A stretch of 8,961 bases of DNA from an uncultured Oscillospiraceae bacterium (GTDB lineage: Bacteria; Bacillota; Clostridia; Oscillospirales; Oscillospiraceae): assembly GCA_905234005.1 (NCBI GenBank), contig CAJOFW010000047.1:1-8961 (forward strand), read 5' to 3'. Made by a program: the position numbers and the translations under genes. Under the pieces are notes generated by a model. It saw only the letters and a program-made list of their open reading frames with translations. It was not told the DNA's origin and made no database searches. Positions 1-5,884 of the stretch are shown in pieces (position 1 is the first letter of the stretch; each line of letters starts with the position of its first letter).

Positions 1-531
1 GCTGACGACGCAGCGGAACATATAGCCGTCCCTGTGATCATATATGGTAACGGACAGCGTGGCGGCGGTCTGCGTGCTGCCGCCGAGATAGGCCTTCTGC
101 CAGGTCTTGCCGCTGTCTGTGCTGTATTGCCAGGAATAGGAGATGCCAAGCCCCCGCGCCGTAACGGTGAATTTCGCCGTGCTGCCGGATTCGCCGGTGA
201 AATCGGACGGCTGTCCGGTGATGCGCAGGCTGTAGCTCGCCTCCGTGGTCAGCGCCGTGCCGACCTCGGATATCGAGTAAGAGGCGTTTTCCGCGACGGC
301 CTCGTCATCAGGCAGAGCGGCCTCGTCAACGGGCGGAGCCGGCTCGTCGGCGTCGATATCGATGATATCGAAATCCACGTCCTCCGTCGTCGGCGTTTCC
401 GCGTTCGGCGGCGCCGCCTCATCGGTAACATCGGTGATTAAGTCGTCGTTTTCCGCCAGAGCCGCCGGCGCGATCGCCAGGAGCATGGCGAGCGCCAGGA
501 GCAGGGACAGTAGCTTATGTGCGGTTTTCAA
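1..531 (-). CDS. Secreted Ig-like surface protein, N-terminal part (runs off the window)
   Basis: An open frame of 177 codons starts at TTG (531-529) and continues past base 1. A good Shine-Dalgarno GGAGGT lies at 546-541, nine bases upstream, and no better start exists; the first in-frame ATG falls inside the signal peptide. Residues 1-26 form a signal peptide: Lys at 2 and 6, a Leu/Ala-rich core, and an Ala-Leu-Ala cleavage site before Glu27. Residues 27-83 are a disordered linker rich in Asp, Glu, Pro and Ala. Residues about 100-177 resemble an Ig-like beta-sandwich repeat common in clostridial surface proteins, with a Trp-Gln-Tyr-Ser-Thr-Asp-Ser-Gly-Lys-Thr-Trp core at 134-144 and Tyr-Met-Phe-Arg-Cys at 170-174. 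The protein is exported and probably displayed on the cell wall; binding partner and anchor are unknown because the C-terminus is missing. It has its own promoter, so it is probably not simply the third gene of the two-component operon. Confidence 0.8.
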   Translation of the reverse strand, partial: MKTAHKLLSLLLALAMLLAIAPAALAENDDLITDVTDEAAPPNAETPTTEDVDFDIIDIDADEPAPPVDEAALPDDEAVAENASYSISEVGTALTTEASYSLRITGQPSDFTGESGSTAKFTVTARGLGISYSWQYSTDSGKTWQKAYLGGSTQTAATLSVTIYDHRDGYMFRCVVS

Positions 532-603
532 GCTGCACACACCTCCAGTTTGATTTGTTGTTTTGGAAATAGATGGAAATCGTATGAAAGCAATAACTTT
601 TGT

Positions 604-632
604 AGTATAACCTATCATTAACCCATTTGCAA
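604..632 (-). promoter_or_regulatory. Sigma-A type promoter of the secreted Ig-like protein
   Basis: Reading the minus strand, TTGCAA (632-627) and TATACT (609-604) are separated by exactly 17 bases. Transcription would start near 597, giving a leader of about 65 bases before the TTG start at 531. The surrounding 545-660 stretch is clearly AT-richer than the genes. A second TTGCAA lies 14 bases further upstream at 646-641, forming a direct repeat that overlaps the -35 box. Confidence 0.65.
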
Positions 633-662
633 GATTTGTTTTGCAAACCGGCACAAGAAACT

Positions 663-676
663 GCGGTATTTACCGC
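663..676 (-). terminator. Weak hairpin after the histidine kinase gene
   Basis: About 24 bases past the kinase stop codon the minus strand reads GCGGT, a four-base loop, then ACCGC, followed by AGTTTCTTG. The stem is short (5 bp) and the T-run is interrupted, so termination is probably partial and some read-through toward the secreted-protein gene is possible. Confidence 0.35.
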
Positions 677-699
677 CGGTCATCCCTGTTCCGGGCGGC

Positions 700-1917
700 T
701 CATCCGAACCGGACGGTCACGACGAGACGCCGCCCGTCCGGGCTTTCGGCGTACATCCGGCCGCCCATGCTCTCGGCGAGGGAGCGCGCCAGCGGCAGGC
801 CGAGTCCGTAGCCGGGCGCGCCGCCGCGTGAGTCGTCCGCCCGGTAGAAGCGGTCGAAAAACCGCTCCTGCCGTCCCTGCGAAAGGCCCTCCGCCGGGTT
901 TTCGGAGCGCAGGACGGCGCGGCCCGCCTCGCGGGAGAGCGTGAATCGGATCGCGCCGCCGTCGGTCGTGTACTTGACCGCGTTGTCGGCCATGATCGTG
1001 ATGATCTTCTCGGCGGCGGCCCTGTCCGCCCGGACGCGAAGACCGGGCCGCAGCCTCGTTTCAAACGGGAGGCCGCGCTGCTCCGCCATCATCGCGTAAG
1101 GCTCGAGCGTTTCCGCCGCGAGCGCGGAGAGATCCAGCTCCTCGAGTGTGAGCCGCGCCGCGCCCTCGTCCATGCGCGCGAGGGCGACAAGCTCCTCGGT
1201 CAGGGCGGCGAGGCGCTTTGTCTGCGTGTGGATGGCACGCGTCCACTGGCTCTCGCCGTGCTCCAGCTCCACCACCTCGGCGCTCGATTCGATGACCGCC
1301 AGCGGGGTCTTCAGCTCGTGTCCGGCGTTCGTGATGAACGATTTCTGCTTCTCGTAGCCCTCGACGATCGGCCGCACCGCCCGGCCGGACAGCGCCCTCG
1401 CAATGAAAAACAGCACGAGAAGGCCCGCCGCCGTCACGATCATGCTGTTGACGAGAAACGCCCGCGCCGCCATGATGCTGCGGCCGCAATCGAGAAAGAC
1501 GTACTGCGTGTCGCCGCCGTCGTATTCTATGACAGCGAAGCGATAGATGCCAGTCCGTCCCGCGTCCCGGCCGGACGCGTACAGCGCCTGCGCCGTTGTC
1601 TCCGCCTCCTCGCGTGTGATCGCGGCGACCTGGGCCGTGTCGGCGTAGATCACCTGTCCCTCCGGATTCAGAAGGACAGTGTAAAACCGCGTCTCATACG
1701 GCGTCTCGGCCGTGATGCTCCGCCCGTGCTCGCCGCCCCGGCCGCCGGTCGGCGGGAAGCGGCCGCCGTTTTCGACGAGATACGCGAGAATCTCCCTGTC
1801 GGAGCTTATGCGCTCGGCGTAGTTTGTGAGGTTCACGACGCCCATGAGCACGACGAGCACGAGCGCCGCGGAGAGCATCGTCACCGTGACGAAGCTGCGC
1901 CGGAGCCGCCGGATCAT
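700..1917 (-). CDS. Membrane sensor histidine kinase (two-component system)
   Basis: This 405-residue kinase autophosphorylates on His and passes the phosphate to the regulator encoded just upstream. Start: ATG at 1917-1915 overlaps the regulator's TGA (ATGA), so the two are translationally coupled; longer upstream frames would run inside the regulator gene. Layout: first membrane helix about 9-30; external sensor region about 31-155 with a Gly/Arg-rich patch at 51-66; second helix about 156-175. The H-box has the sequence Gly-His-Glu-Leu-Lys-Thr-Pro with His200. The N-box has Asp-Asn-Ala-Val-Lys-Tyr at 311-316, the F-box Phe-Phe-Asp-Arg-Phe-Tyr-Arg at 353-359, and the G2 box Gly-Tyr-Gly-Leu-Gly-Leu at 369-374. 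The usual Asp-x-Gly-x-Gly (G1) box is replaced by Glu-Asn-Pro-Ala-Glu-Gly around 339-344, a variant that I recall from some clostridial kinases. The signal sensed is unknown, since no PAS or HAMP domain is obvious. Confidence 0.93.
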   Translation of the reverse strand: MIRRLRRSFVTVTMLSAALVLVVLMGVVNLTNYAERISSDREILAYLVENGGRFPPTGGRGGEHGRSITAETPYETRFYTVLLNPEGQVIYADTAQVAAITREEAETTAQALYASGRDAGRTGIYRFAVIEYDGGDTQYVFLDCGRSIMAARAFLVNSMIVTAAGLLVLFFIARALSGRAVRPIVEGYEKQKSFITNAGHELKTPLAVIESSAEVVELEHGESQWTRAIHTQTKRLAALTEELVALARMDEGAARLTLEELDLSALAAETLEPYAMMAEQRGLPFETRLRPGLRVRADRAAAEKIITIMADNAVKYTTDGGAIRFTLSREAGRAVLRSENPAEGLSQGRQERFFDRFYRADDSRGGAPGYGLGLPLARSLAESMGGRMYAESPDGRRLVVTVRFG

Positions 1918-2588
1918 GACAGCTCCTCCAGGACGTACCCGAGACCGCGTGACGCCCGGATGCGCACGTCCGCGCCGACGGCGGCGAGCTTCTTTCGCAG
2001 CGCCGAGAGGTGCACCCATACGACGTTGATCTCCGCCTCGGTGTCGTAGCCCCATATCTTCTCGAGGAACCGCTCGGTCGGGATCGCCTGCCCGGGGTTC
2101 GCCATCAGAAGCTCCATGACCTGAAACTCCCTGGCCGCGAGCCGGGCCTCCCCCGCCGGGCCGCAGAGCGTGAAATCCGATCGCCGGAGCGTCACGCCGC
2201 CGAAGCTGAGGTCGTTTTCACGCAGCGCCGGCTGGCGGCGCGTCATCGCCCGGATACGGGCCAGCAGCTCCTTCGCCGCGAACGGCTTTGTGAGGTAGTC
2301 GTCCGCGCCGCAGTCCAGGCCGGCCACCCGGTCGTCGATCTCGCTCTTCGCCGTCAACAGCAGCACGGGCACCGCGTTCTTCGCGGCCCGGAGCCTCCTG
2401 AGCACCGTAAGCCCGTCCACACGCGGCATCATGATATCGAGGATCACGCCGTCATACTCGACGCTCTCGAGATAATCGAGCGCCTCCTGCCCGTCGTACA
2501 CCGCGTCCACGGCGTAGCGGGCGTTCGTGAGGATCGCCGTGAGCGCGTCCGAGAGCGCCCGCTCGTCCTCCGCGAGAAGCAGCCTCAT
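1914..2588 (-). CDS. OmpR/PhoB-family response regulator
   Basis: This 224-residue DNA-binding regulator is the partner of the downstream kinase, with which it overlaps by four bases. The receiver domain (about 1-115) shows the acidic pair Glu7-Asp8, phospho-acceptor Asp51 in Asp-Ile-Met-Met-Pro, Thr79 and Lys101 in Lys-Pro-Phe. The C-terminal winged helix (about 127-222) carries the typical Arg-Glu-Phe-Gln-Val-Met-Glu-Leu-Leu at 153-161, a Val-Val-Trp-Val-His-Leu-Ser-Ala-Leu-Arg-Lys-Lys recognition region at 189-200, and Arg-Gly-Leu-Gly-Tyr-Val at 214-219. Start choice: ATG at 2588 sits seven bases after GGAGG (2601-2597); an ATG two codons upstream (2594) is too close to that site, and a TTG at 2606 lies before it. 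Target genes are unknown. The kinase, the secreted protein and ribU are only candidates by proximity. Confidence 0.93.
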   Translation of the reverse strand: MRLLLAEDERALSDALTAILTNARYAVDAVYDGQEALDYLESVEYDGVILDIMMPRVDGLTVLRRLRAAKNAVPVLLLTAKSEIDDRVAGLDCGADDYLTKPFAAKELLARIRAMTRRQPALRENDLSFGGVTLRRSDFTLCGPAGEARLAAREFQVMELLMANPGQAIPTERFLEKIWGYDTEAEINVVWVHLSALRKKLAAVGADVRIRASRGLGYVLEELS

Positions 2589-2614
2589 GTTCATGCCTCC
2601 ATACAACAGAGAAA

Positions 2615-2641
2615 CCGGCGCTCATCAGGGATGAGCGCCGG
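2615..2641 (-). terminator. Perfect 12-bp hairpin in the response-regulator leader
   Basis: CCGGCGCTCATC (2615-2626) and its exact complement (2630-2641) flank a three-base loop. On the minus strand the stem is followed by TTTCTCTGTTGT, a loose T-run, then the ribosome binding site of the regulator. It can act as the terminator for ribU transcripts, since none stands closer to the ribU stop. It also lies downstream of the only visible promoter of the regulator, so it is part of that leader too and may attenuate or stabilise it. Confidence 0.6.
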
Positions 2642-2666
2642 ACAAAAATACCCAATGACAGCGACC

Positions 2667-2695
2667 AGTATACCAGAAGCCGCCCGCAAACACAA
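2667..2695 (-). promoter_or_regulatory. Promoter of the response regulator / kinase operon
   Basis: Reading the minus strand, TTGTGT (2695-2690) and TATACT (2672-2667) are 17 bases apart. TGG directly precedes the -10 box, which makes it an extended -10 (TGn). The start would be near 2660, about 72 bases before the ATG, so the hairpin at 2615-2641 is transcribed as part of the leader. Confidence 0.65.
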
Positions 2696-2735
2696 GCCCG
2701 CATCTCTGCGCGGCGGTGACGCGGCAGCCGGAAAA

Positions 2736-3407
2736 TCAGATGACGCCCATCAGCACGAGCGCCCAGAGAACGAACGTCGCGAGCAGCACGACCGAGACCA
2801 CGACCGCGCCCCACCTGACGCTCCGTCCGCCGCCGGAGGACGACGCCTCGACGAGACCGGCCCTGCGCAGCGCCGTCACGACGGGCTTGTACAGCAGCAT
2901 CGCGAGCGTCGCGTTGATGCCGCCCTTCACGAGGTTGAACGGCAGGAATACGGGGATCAGCATCCCCACGACCGTCTCACGCGGCACCTTCATATAGAGC
3001 GGCGTGATGAGCCAGTTCCACAGCAGCATGATCACCGTCATGCATACAACGCCCGCCGCCAGGCCGATGACGGCGCTCTTCATGTGTCGGTCGCGCCGGT
3101 AGATCGCGGCGGCGACACAGGCGAACGAGCAGCTCGCGAGCACGTTCATGATGAGGCCGATCGGGCCGGTGCTGCTGATCGTCAGCATCTCGATAACCGA
3201 CACGATGACCGAAATGACCGCCGCCGGCAGAGCGCCCAGCATGAAGCCCGCGATCACGATGACCACGTCCTTGAGGTCGAACGAAAGAAAGCCCGATACC
3301 GTGGGGATGATGTTCGATACGAGCTTCGCGACGAACGCGATGGCGCAGAGCATGCCGATCGTCGCGACGGTTTTGGCGCTGATGCGCCGGGTGTTGGGAT
3401 TTGCCAT
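2736..3407 (-). CDS. ribU: Riboflavin ECF transporter substrate-binding (S) component RibU
   Basis: This 223-residue integral membrane protein captures riboflavin and works with the shared EcfA/EcfA'/EcfT energising module, which is not in this window. Start: ATG at 3407-3405, five bases after GGAGG, in preference to an upstream in-frame start that would put coding sequence through the terminator. Hydrophobic segments cover about residues 14-36, 45-75, 80-103, 110-135 and 145-178. Motifs fitting RibU are Phe-Asp-Leu-Lys-Asp-Val (43-48), Ser-Thr-Gly-Pro-Ile-Gly (79-84) with Met-Asn at 87-88, Asn-Trp-Leu-Ile-Thr-Pro-Leu-Tyr-Met (131-139), and Phe-Asn-Leu-Val-Lys-Gly (157-162). The FMN riboswitch upstream strongly supports the assignment, because FMN is made from riboflavin. 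Oddity: after about residue 187 a Ser/Gly linker leads into one more hydrophobic helix (200-220), making it longer than the roughly 190-205 residues of well-known RibU proteins. Confidence 0.9.
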   Translation of the reverse strand: MANPNTRRISAKTVATIGMLCAIAFVAKLVSNIIPTVSGFLSFDLKDVVIVIAGFMLGALPAAVISVIVSVIEMLTISSTGPIGLIMNVLASCSFACVAAAIYRRDRHMKSAVIGLAAGVVCMTVIMLLWNWLITPLYMKVPRETVVGMLIPVFLPFNLVKGGINATLAMLLYKPVVTALRRAGLVEASSSGGGRSVRWGAVVVSVVLLATFVLWALVLMGVI

Positions 3408-3438
3408 GGTTTCCTCCGGTGTCTTGTAATTTAAGGGC

Positions 3439-3466
3439 AAAAAAATCACCCGGAATCACTTCCGGG
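3439..3466 (-). terminator. Riboswitch-controlled intrinsic terminator before ribU
   Basis: On the minus strand CCCGGAA (3466-3460), a four-base loop and TTCCGGG (3455-3449) form a 7-bp stem. TGA and seven T residues (3445-3439) follow. It lies between the FMN aptamer and the ribU start, the usual place for the expression platform. FMN binding would favour this terminator and shut off ribU. I could not identify the competing antiterminator by eye. Confidence 0.85.
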
Positions 3467-3517
3467 CGCACAGAAAATTATGGCGATACACTGCGTGGCT
3501 CATACGCAATCGGCCGT

Positions 3518-3625
3518 CCTCTTCCATCCAGACTGTGACTGTCGGCGCCGTAGTTGCAACGGCTCAGCGCTTACGCGCTCGCGGGCTTTACCGCCGGTGG
3601 GGACTTTCACCCCGCCCTGAAGACG
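3518..3625 (-). ncRNA. FMN riboswitch (RFN element) upstream of ribU
   Basis: The minus strand carries the conserved blocks of the RFN aptamer in order. CUUC at 3622-3619 is the 5' half of P1. It is followed by AGGGCGGGGUGAAAGUCCC, ACCGGCGGUAAAGCCCGCGA, a variable GC hairpin, CCG/CGG of P5, GCCGACAGU, and GGAUGGAAG closing P1 near 3521. The aptamer binds FMN, the product of riboflavin kinase. With the terminator at 3439-3466 it forms a transcription-off switch for riboflavin uptake. The predicted transcription start (about 3624) coincides with the 5' edge of the aptamer, so there is almost no extra leader. Confidence 0.95.
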
Positions 3626-3630
3626 CTGTC

Positions 3631-3658
3631 ATTATACCACATCGGCGTGATATTGCAA
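3631..3658 (-). promoter_or_regulatory. Promoter of the FMN riboswitch / ribU transcript
   Basis: On the minus strand, TTGCAA (3658-3653) and a consensus TATAAT (3636-3631) are 16 bases apart. TGG precedes the -10 box (extended -10). The -35 box lies within the perfect palindrome TATTGCAATA (3651-3660), which sits between this promoter and the opposite-facing promoter of the SLOG gene. Confidence 0.75.
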
Positions 3659-3678
3659 TACCCTTTTCCGAAAAACCG

Positions 3679-3687
3679 TGCTATAAT
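3679..3687 (+). promoter_or_regulatory. Extended -10 promoter of the SLOG-family gene
   Basis: TGCTATAAT is a full extended -10 box (TATAAT at 3682-3687). There is no convincing -35 box at the proper distance. Transcription would begin about 3693-3695, at or next to the first ATG (3694), leaving no room for a ribosome binding site. Confidence 0.6.
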
Positions 3688-3693
3688 ACCGAC

Positions 3694-3723
3694 ATGGATA
3701 ATACATACATGGACAATACATTT
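3694..3723 (+). repeat. 15-bp tandem repeat duplicating the start codon
   Basis: ATGGATAATACATAC and ATGGACAATACATTT lie head to tail and differ at three positions. Each carries an in-frame ATG, so the protein could start at either copy. Confidence 0.75.
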
Positions 3724-4248
3724 GATTTTCTGATCGGCGAGGAGGGGCGCGCCGTCACCTGCTGCTTCACCGGCCACCGGCCCGCCAAGCTCCCCTGGGG
3801 CTACGACGAATCGGCCCCGGGCTGCGCGGCGCTGCGGCTCATGCTCGCGGACGCCGTCGCGGACGCGTACAGGGACGGCTTTCGCCGCTTCCTGTGCGGC
3901 ATGGCCATGGGCGGGGACATCTACTTCGGCGAGGCCGTCGTCGCCCTCCGGGACGAACGCCCGGACGTGACGCTCACGGCGGTGATCCCCTTCGACGGGC
4001 AGGAGCGCGGCTGGCCGGCGTCGTGGCAGAAGCGCTATTTCGACCTGTCCGTCGAATGCGACAGCCGCGTCTGCCTCCACAGCGCGTATACCGCGGGCTG
4101 CATGATGGAGCGAAACCGCTGGATGGTCGACCGCTCGCGCCGTCTCATCGCGGCGTATTCCGGCGCCCCCGGCGGGACGAAGAACACCGTCCTGTACGCC
4201 GGGGGGCAGGGCCTCGACATCGTCCGTCTGCCGCTTTTGTATATGTGA
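3694..4248 (+). CDS. SLOG / YpsA-like (DUF1273) family protein
   Basis: This 184-residue soluble protein has no signal peptide. It shows the family's conserved points: Phe-Thr-Gly-His-Arg-Pro at 25-30, a Gly-Met-Ala-Met-Gly-Gly-Asp loop at 69-75, Val-Ile-Pro-Phe at 97-100 with Gln-Glu-Arg-Gly-Trp nearby, Asn-Arg-Trp-Met-Val-Asp-Arg-Ser at 141-148, and Gly-Gly-Thr-Lys-Asn-Thr at 160-165. These fit a Rossmann-like SLOG fold, predicted to bind nucleotide-derived ligands; Bacillus subtilis YpsA is a distant relative. The precise role is unknown. Start: ATG 3694 (Met-Asp-Asn-Thr-Tyr) or ATG 3709 (Met-Asp-Asn-Thr-Phe), two copies of a 15-base repeat. Neither has a Shine-Dalgarno, and the promoter places the RNA start at the first. 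The longer in-frame extension upstream overlaps the promoter and the riboswitch region and is rejected. It is transcribed alone, back to back with ribU, with a separate strong promoter after it. Confidence 0.85.
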   Translation: MDNTYMDNTFDFLIGEEGRAVTCCFTGHRPAKLPWGYDESAPGCAALRLMLADAVADAYRDGFRRFLCGMAMGGDIYFGEAVVALRDERPDVTLTAVIPFDGQERGWPASWQKRYFDLSVECDSRVCLHSAYTAGCMMERNRWMVDRSRRLIAAYSGAPGGTKNTVLYAGGQGLDIVRLPLLYM

Positions 4249-4277
4249 ATGTACAGGCAATTGTATGGGCAATCGCA

Positions 4278-4292
4278 TCCGGGTTTCCCGGA
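4278..4292 (+). terminator. Weak hairpin after the SLOG gene
   Basis: TCCGGG, a TTT loop and CCCGGA form a 6-bp stem followed by AAATTTGT. There is only a short T-run, so it is a poor or partial terminator. It is the best candidate between 4248 and the ABC promoter. Confidence 0.35.
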
Positions 4293-4319
4293 AAATTTGT
4301 CCGCGGCGCAGTTTTCCGG

Positions 4320-4361
4320 TTGAAATCGGATTTGAACGATGGTATAATTGTTTTATATAAT
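4320..4361 (+). promoter_or_regulatory. Tandem overlapping promoters of the ABC importer operon
   Basis: Promoter 1: TTGAAA (4320-4325), 17 bases, TATAAT (4343-4348) preceded by TGG, an almost perfect extended -10 promoter with a start near 4355. Promoter 2: TTGAAC (4332-4337), 18 bases, TATAAT (4356-4361), with a start near 4368, directly at the Shine-Dalgarno. No operator repeat or catabolite-repression site was recognised. Confidence 0.75.
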
Positions 4362-4368
4362 TGAAAAC

Positions 4369-4377
4369 AGGAGGTGA
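4369..4377 (+). promoter_or_regulatory. Strong ribosome binding site of the ABC ATPase
   Basis: AGGAGGTGA matches the 3' end of 16S rRNA fully and ends four bases before the ATG at 4382. It decides this start over an in-frame TTG at 4361. Confidence 0.85.
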
Positions 4378-4381
4378 GCCC

Positions 4382-5884
4382 ATGACGGAGGAACGTGTGC
4401 CTCTTATCGAGCTGAGGAACATCACAAAGGTTTTCCCGGGCGTGAAGGCTCTTTCGGATGTCTGCTTCACGCTCTACCCCGGTGAGGTACATTCCCTGTG
4501 CGGCGAAAACGGCGCGGGAAAATCCACGCTCATCAAGGTCATGACCGGCGCCCATCAGGCGGACGGCGGCGAGTATTTCATCGACGGCCAGCCCGTCCAC
4601 ATCCACTCGACCCAGGAGGGCATCGCGCTCGGCGTGTCCTGCGTGTACCAGGAGCTCTCCATCGCACCGCAGCTTGACGTGGCGCAGAATCTCTTCATCG
4701 GCAACCTGCCCATGAAGGGCGTTCTGATCGACCACAAAAAGCTCTACCGCGACGCCCAGGAGATCCTCGATCTTCTGAACCTCAACGTCTCGCCCAGAAC
4801 CCCGGCGGGCGAGCTTTCCGTCGGCCAGCAGCAGATGATCGAAATCGGCCGCGCCGTCACGCGCAACGCCCGCTGCATCATCATGGACGAGCCGACCTCC
4901 TCCCTCTCCGAGGCGGAGACCGAGACCCTCTTCAAGATCATCGACATCCTCCAGCAGCGCGGCATCGCGATCGTCTACATCAGCCACCACCTCGACGAGG
5001 TCATGCAGCTGTCCGACCGCATCACGGTCATTCGCGACGGCCAGAACATCATCACGATGAACACCGCCGACACGACGCAGGAGATCCTGATCGCGAACAT
5101 GATCGGCCGCCCGCTCGACAAGCAGTACCCCGAGAAGACCGGCCGCAGCAGGGGCGAGGTCATCCTCGACGTACAGGGTCTGTGCGGCGAGAAATTCCGC
5201 GACGTGACCTTCCAGGTCCACGCGGGCGAGGTGCTCGGCTTCTTCGGTCTCGTGGGCGCGGGCCGCTCCGAGATCATGCGCGCCATCTTCGGCGCCGACA
5301 AGCCCTCGGCCGGCACCGTCACGTTAAACGGCGAGGCCATCCGCGCCGGCTCTCCCCCGGACGCCATCAGGAAGGGCATCGGCTTCTGCACCGAGGACCG
5401 CAAGAAGGAGGGTCTCATGCTCCGGCTGAGCATCCTCCTGAACTCCACGATCGTCAAGCTGCCGCAGCTCGCGAACGGCGGCGTCATCGACCGGAAACGT
5501 CAGGCGGAGGACGCCGACAGGTACATCACCGCCATGCGCACGAAGACGCCCTCCATCCACCAGCTCGCCGGCAACCTCTCCGGCGGCAACCAGCAGAAGG
5601 TCGTTCTCGCCAAGTGGCTCACGATGGAGCCGAAGCTGCTCATCCTCGACGAGCCGACACGCGGCATCGACGTCGGCTCCAAGGCCGAGATCTACGACAT
5701 CATCAACGAGCTTGCCGGCTCCGGCATGGCCGTCATCGTCGTATCCTCCGAGATCGAGGAAATTTTCGGCGTGTGCGACAGCGTCGTCACCATCTTTGAG
5801 GGCAATCAGACCGCCCAGCTCCCGATCACGCCGGAGCTGACGCGTGAGAAGGTCCTCGCCTGCTCGCTGGGAGGTAAGCCGTAA
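4382..5884 (+). CDS. CUT2-type sugar ABC importer, double ATPase subunit (RbsA/MglA-like)
   Basis: This 500-residue cytoplasmic protein has two fused nucleotide-binding domains and powers import through the two permeases that follow. Domain 1 (about 8-245): Walker A Gly-Glu-Asn-Gly-Ala-Gly-Lys-Ser at 41-48, signature Leu-Ser-Val-Gly-Gln-Gln at 145-150, Walker B ending in Met-Asp-Glu-Pro at 168-171, and switch His at 202-203. Domain 2 (about 258-498): degenerate Walker A Gly-Leu-Val-Gly-Ala-Gly-Arg-Ser at 289-296, where the Lys is replaced by Arg; signature Leu-Ser-Gly-Gly-Asn-Gln-Gln at 399-405; Walker B Leu-Ile-Leu-Asp-Glu-Pro at 420-425; Ser-Ser in place of the switch His at 455-456. The asymmetry, with one full and one degenerate site, is normal for this family. 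Length fits RbsA, MglA, XylG and LsrA (about 500). The stop codon overlaps the next start (TAATG). The substrate cannot be told from this subunit. Confidence 0.95.
   Translation: MTEERVPLIELRNITKVFPGVKALSDVCFTLYPGEVHSLCGENGAGKSTLIKVMTGAHQADGGEYFIDGQPVHIHSTQEGIALGVSCVYQELSIAPQLDVAQNLFIGNLPMKGVLIDHKKLYRDAQEILDLLNLNVSPRTPAGELSVGQQQMIEIGRAVTRNARCIIMDEPTSSLSEAETETLFKIIDILQQRGIAIVYISHHLDEVMQLSDRITVIRDGQNIITMNTADTTQEILIANMIGRPLDKQYPEKTGRSRGEVILDVQGLCGEKFRDVTFQVHAGEVLGFFGLVGAGRSEIMRAIFGADKPSAGTVTLNGEAIRAGSPPDAIRKGIGFCTEDRKKEGLMLRLSILLNSTIVKLPQLANGGVIDRKRQAEDADRYITAMRTKTPSIHQLAGNLSGGNQQKVVLAKWLTMEPKLLILDEPTRGIDVGSKAEIYDIINELAGSGMAVIVVSSEIEEIFGVCDSVVTIFEGNQTAQLPITPELTREKVLACSLGGKP

Noticed and set aside
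350..378. Palindromic GATATCGAT cluster as a regulatory site
   Set aside because: It lies inside the coding region and is explained by the Asp-Ile-rich linker codons.
34..441. Plus-strand frame of 135 codons at the left edge
   Set aside because: It is antisense to the signal-peptide-bearing frame on the minus strand, with no ribosome binding site and an Arg/Gly-rich shadow composition.
1918..2055. Longer N-terminus for the histidine kinase
   Set aside because: It would read the regulator gene in another frame. The ATGA overlap gives a start directly before the first membrane helix.
2010..3434. 474-codon plus-strand open frame across the regulator and ribU
   Set aside because: It covers two recognised minus-strand genes, a hairpin and a promoter. 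The translation is low complexity, rich in Arg, His and Asp, with no domain.
4145..5221. 358-codon minus-strand frame over the SLOG gene end and the ATPase
   Set aside because: It runs antisense through the ABC promoter and the ATPase gene and has no recognisable protein motif.
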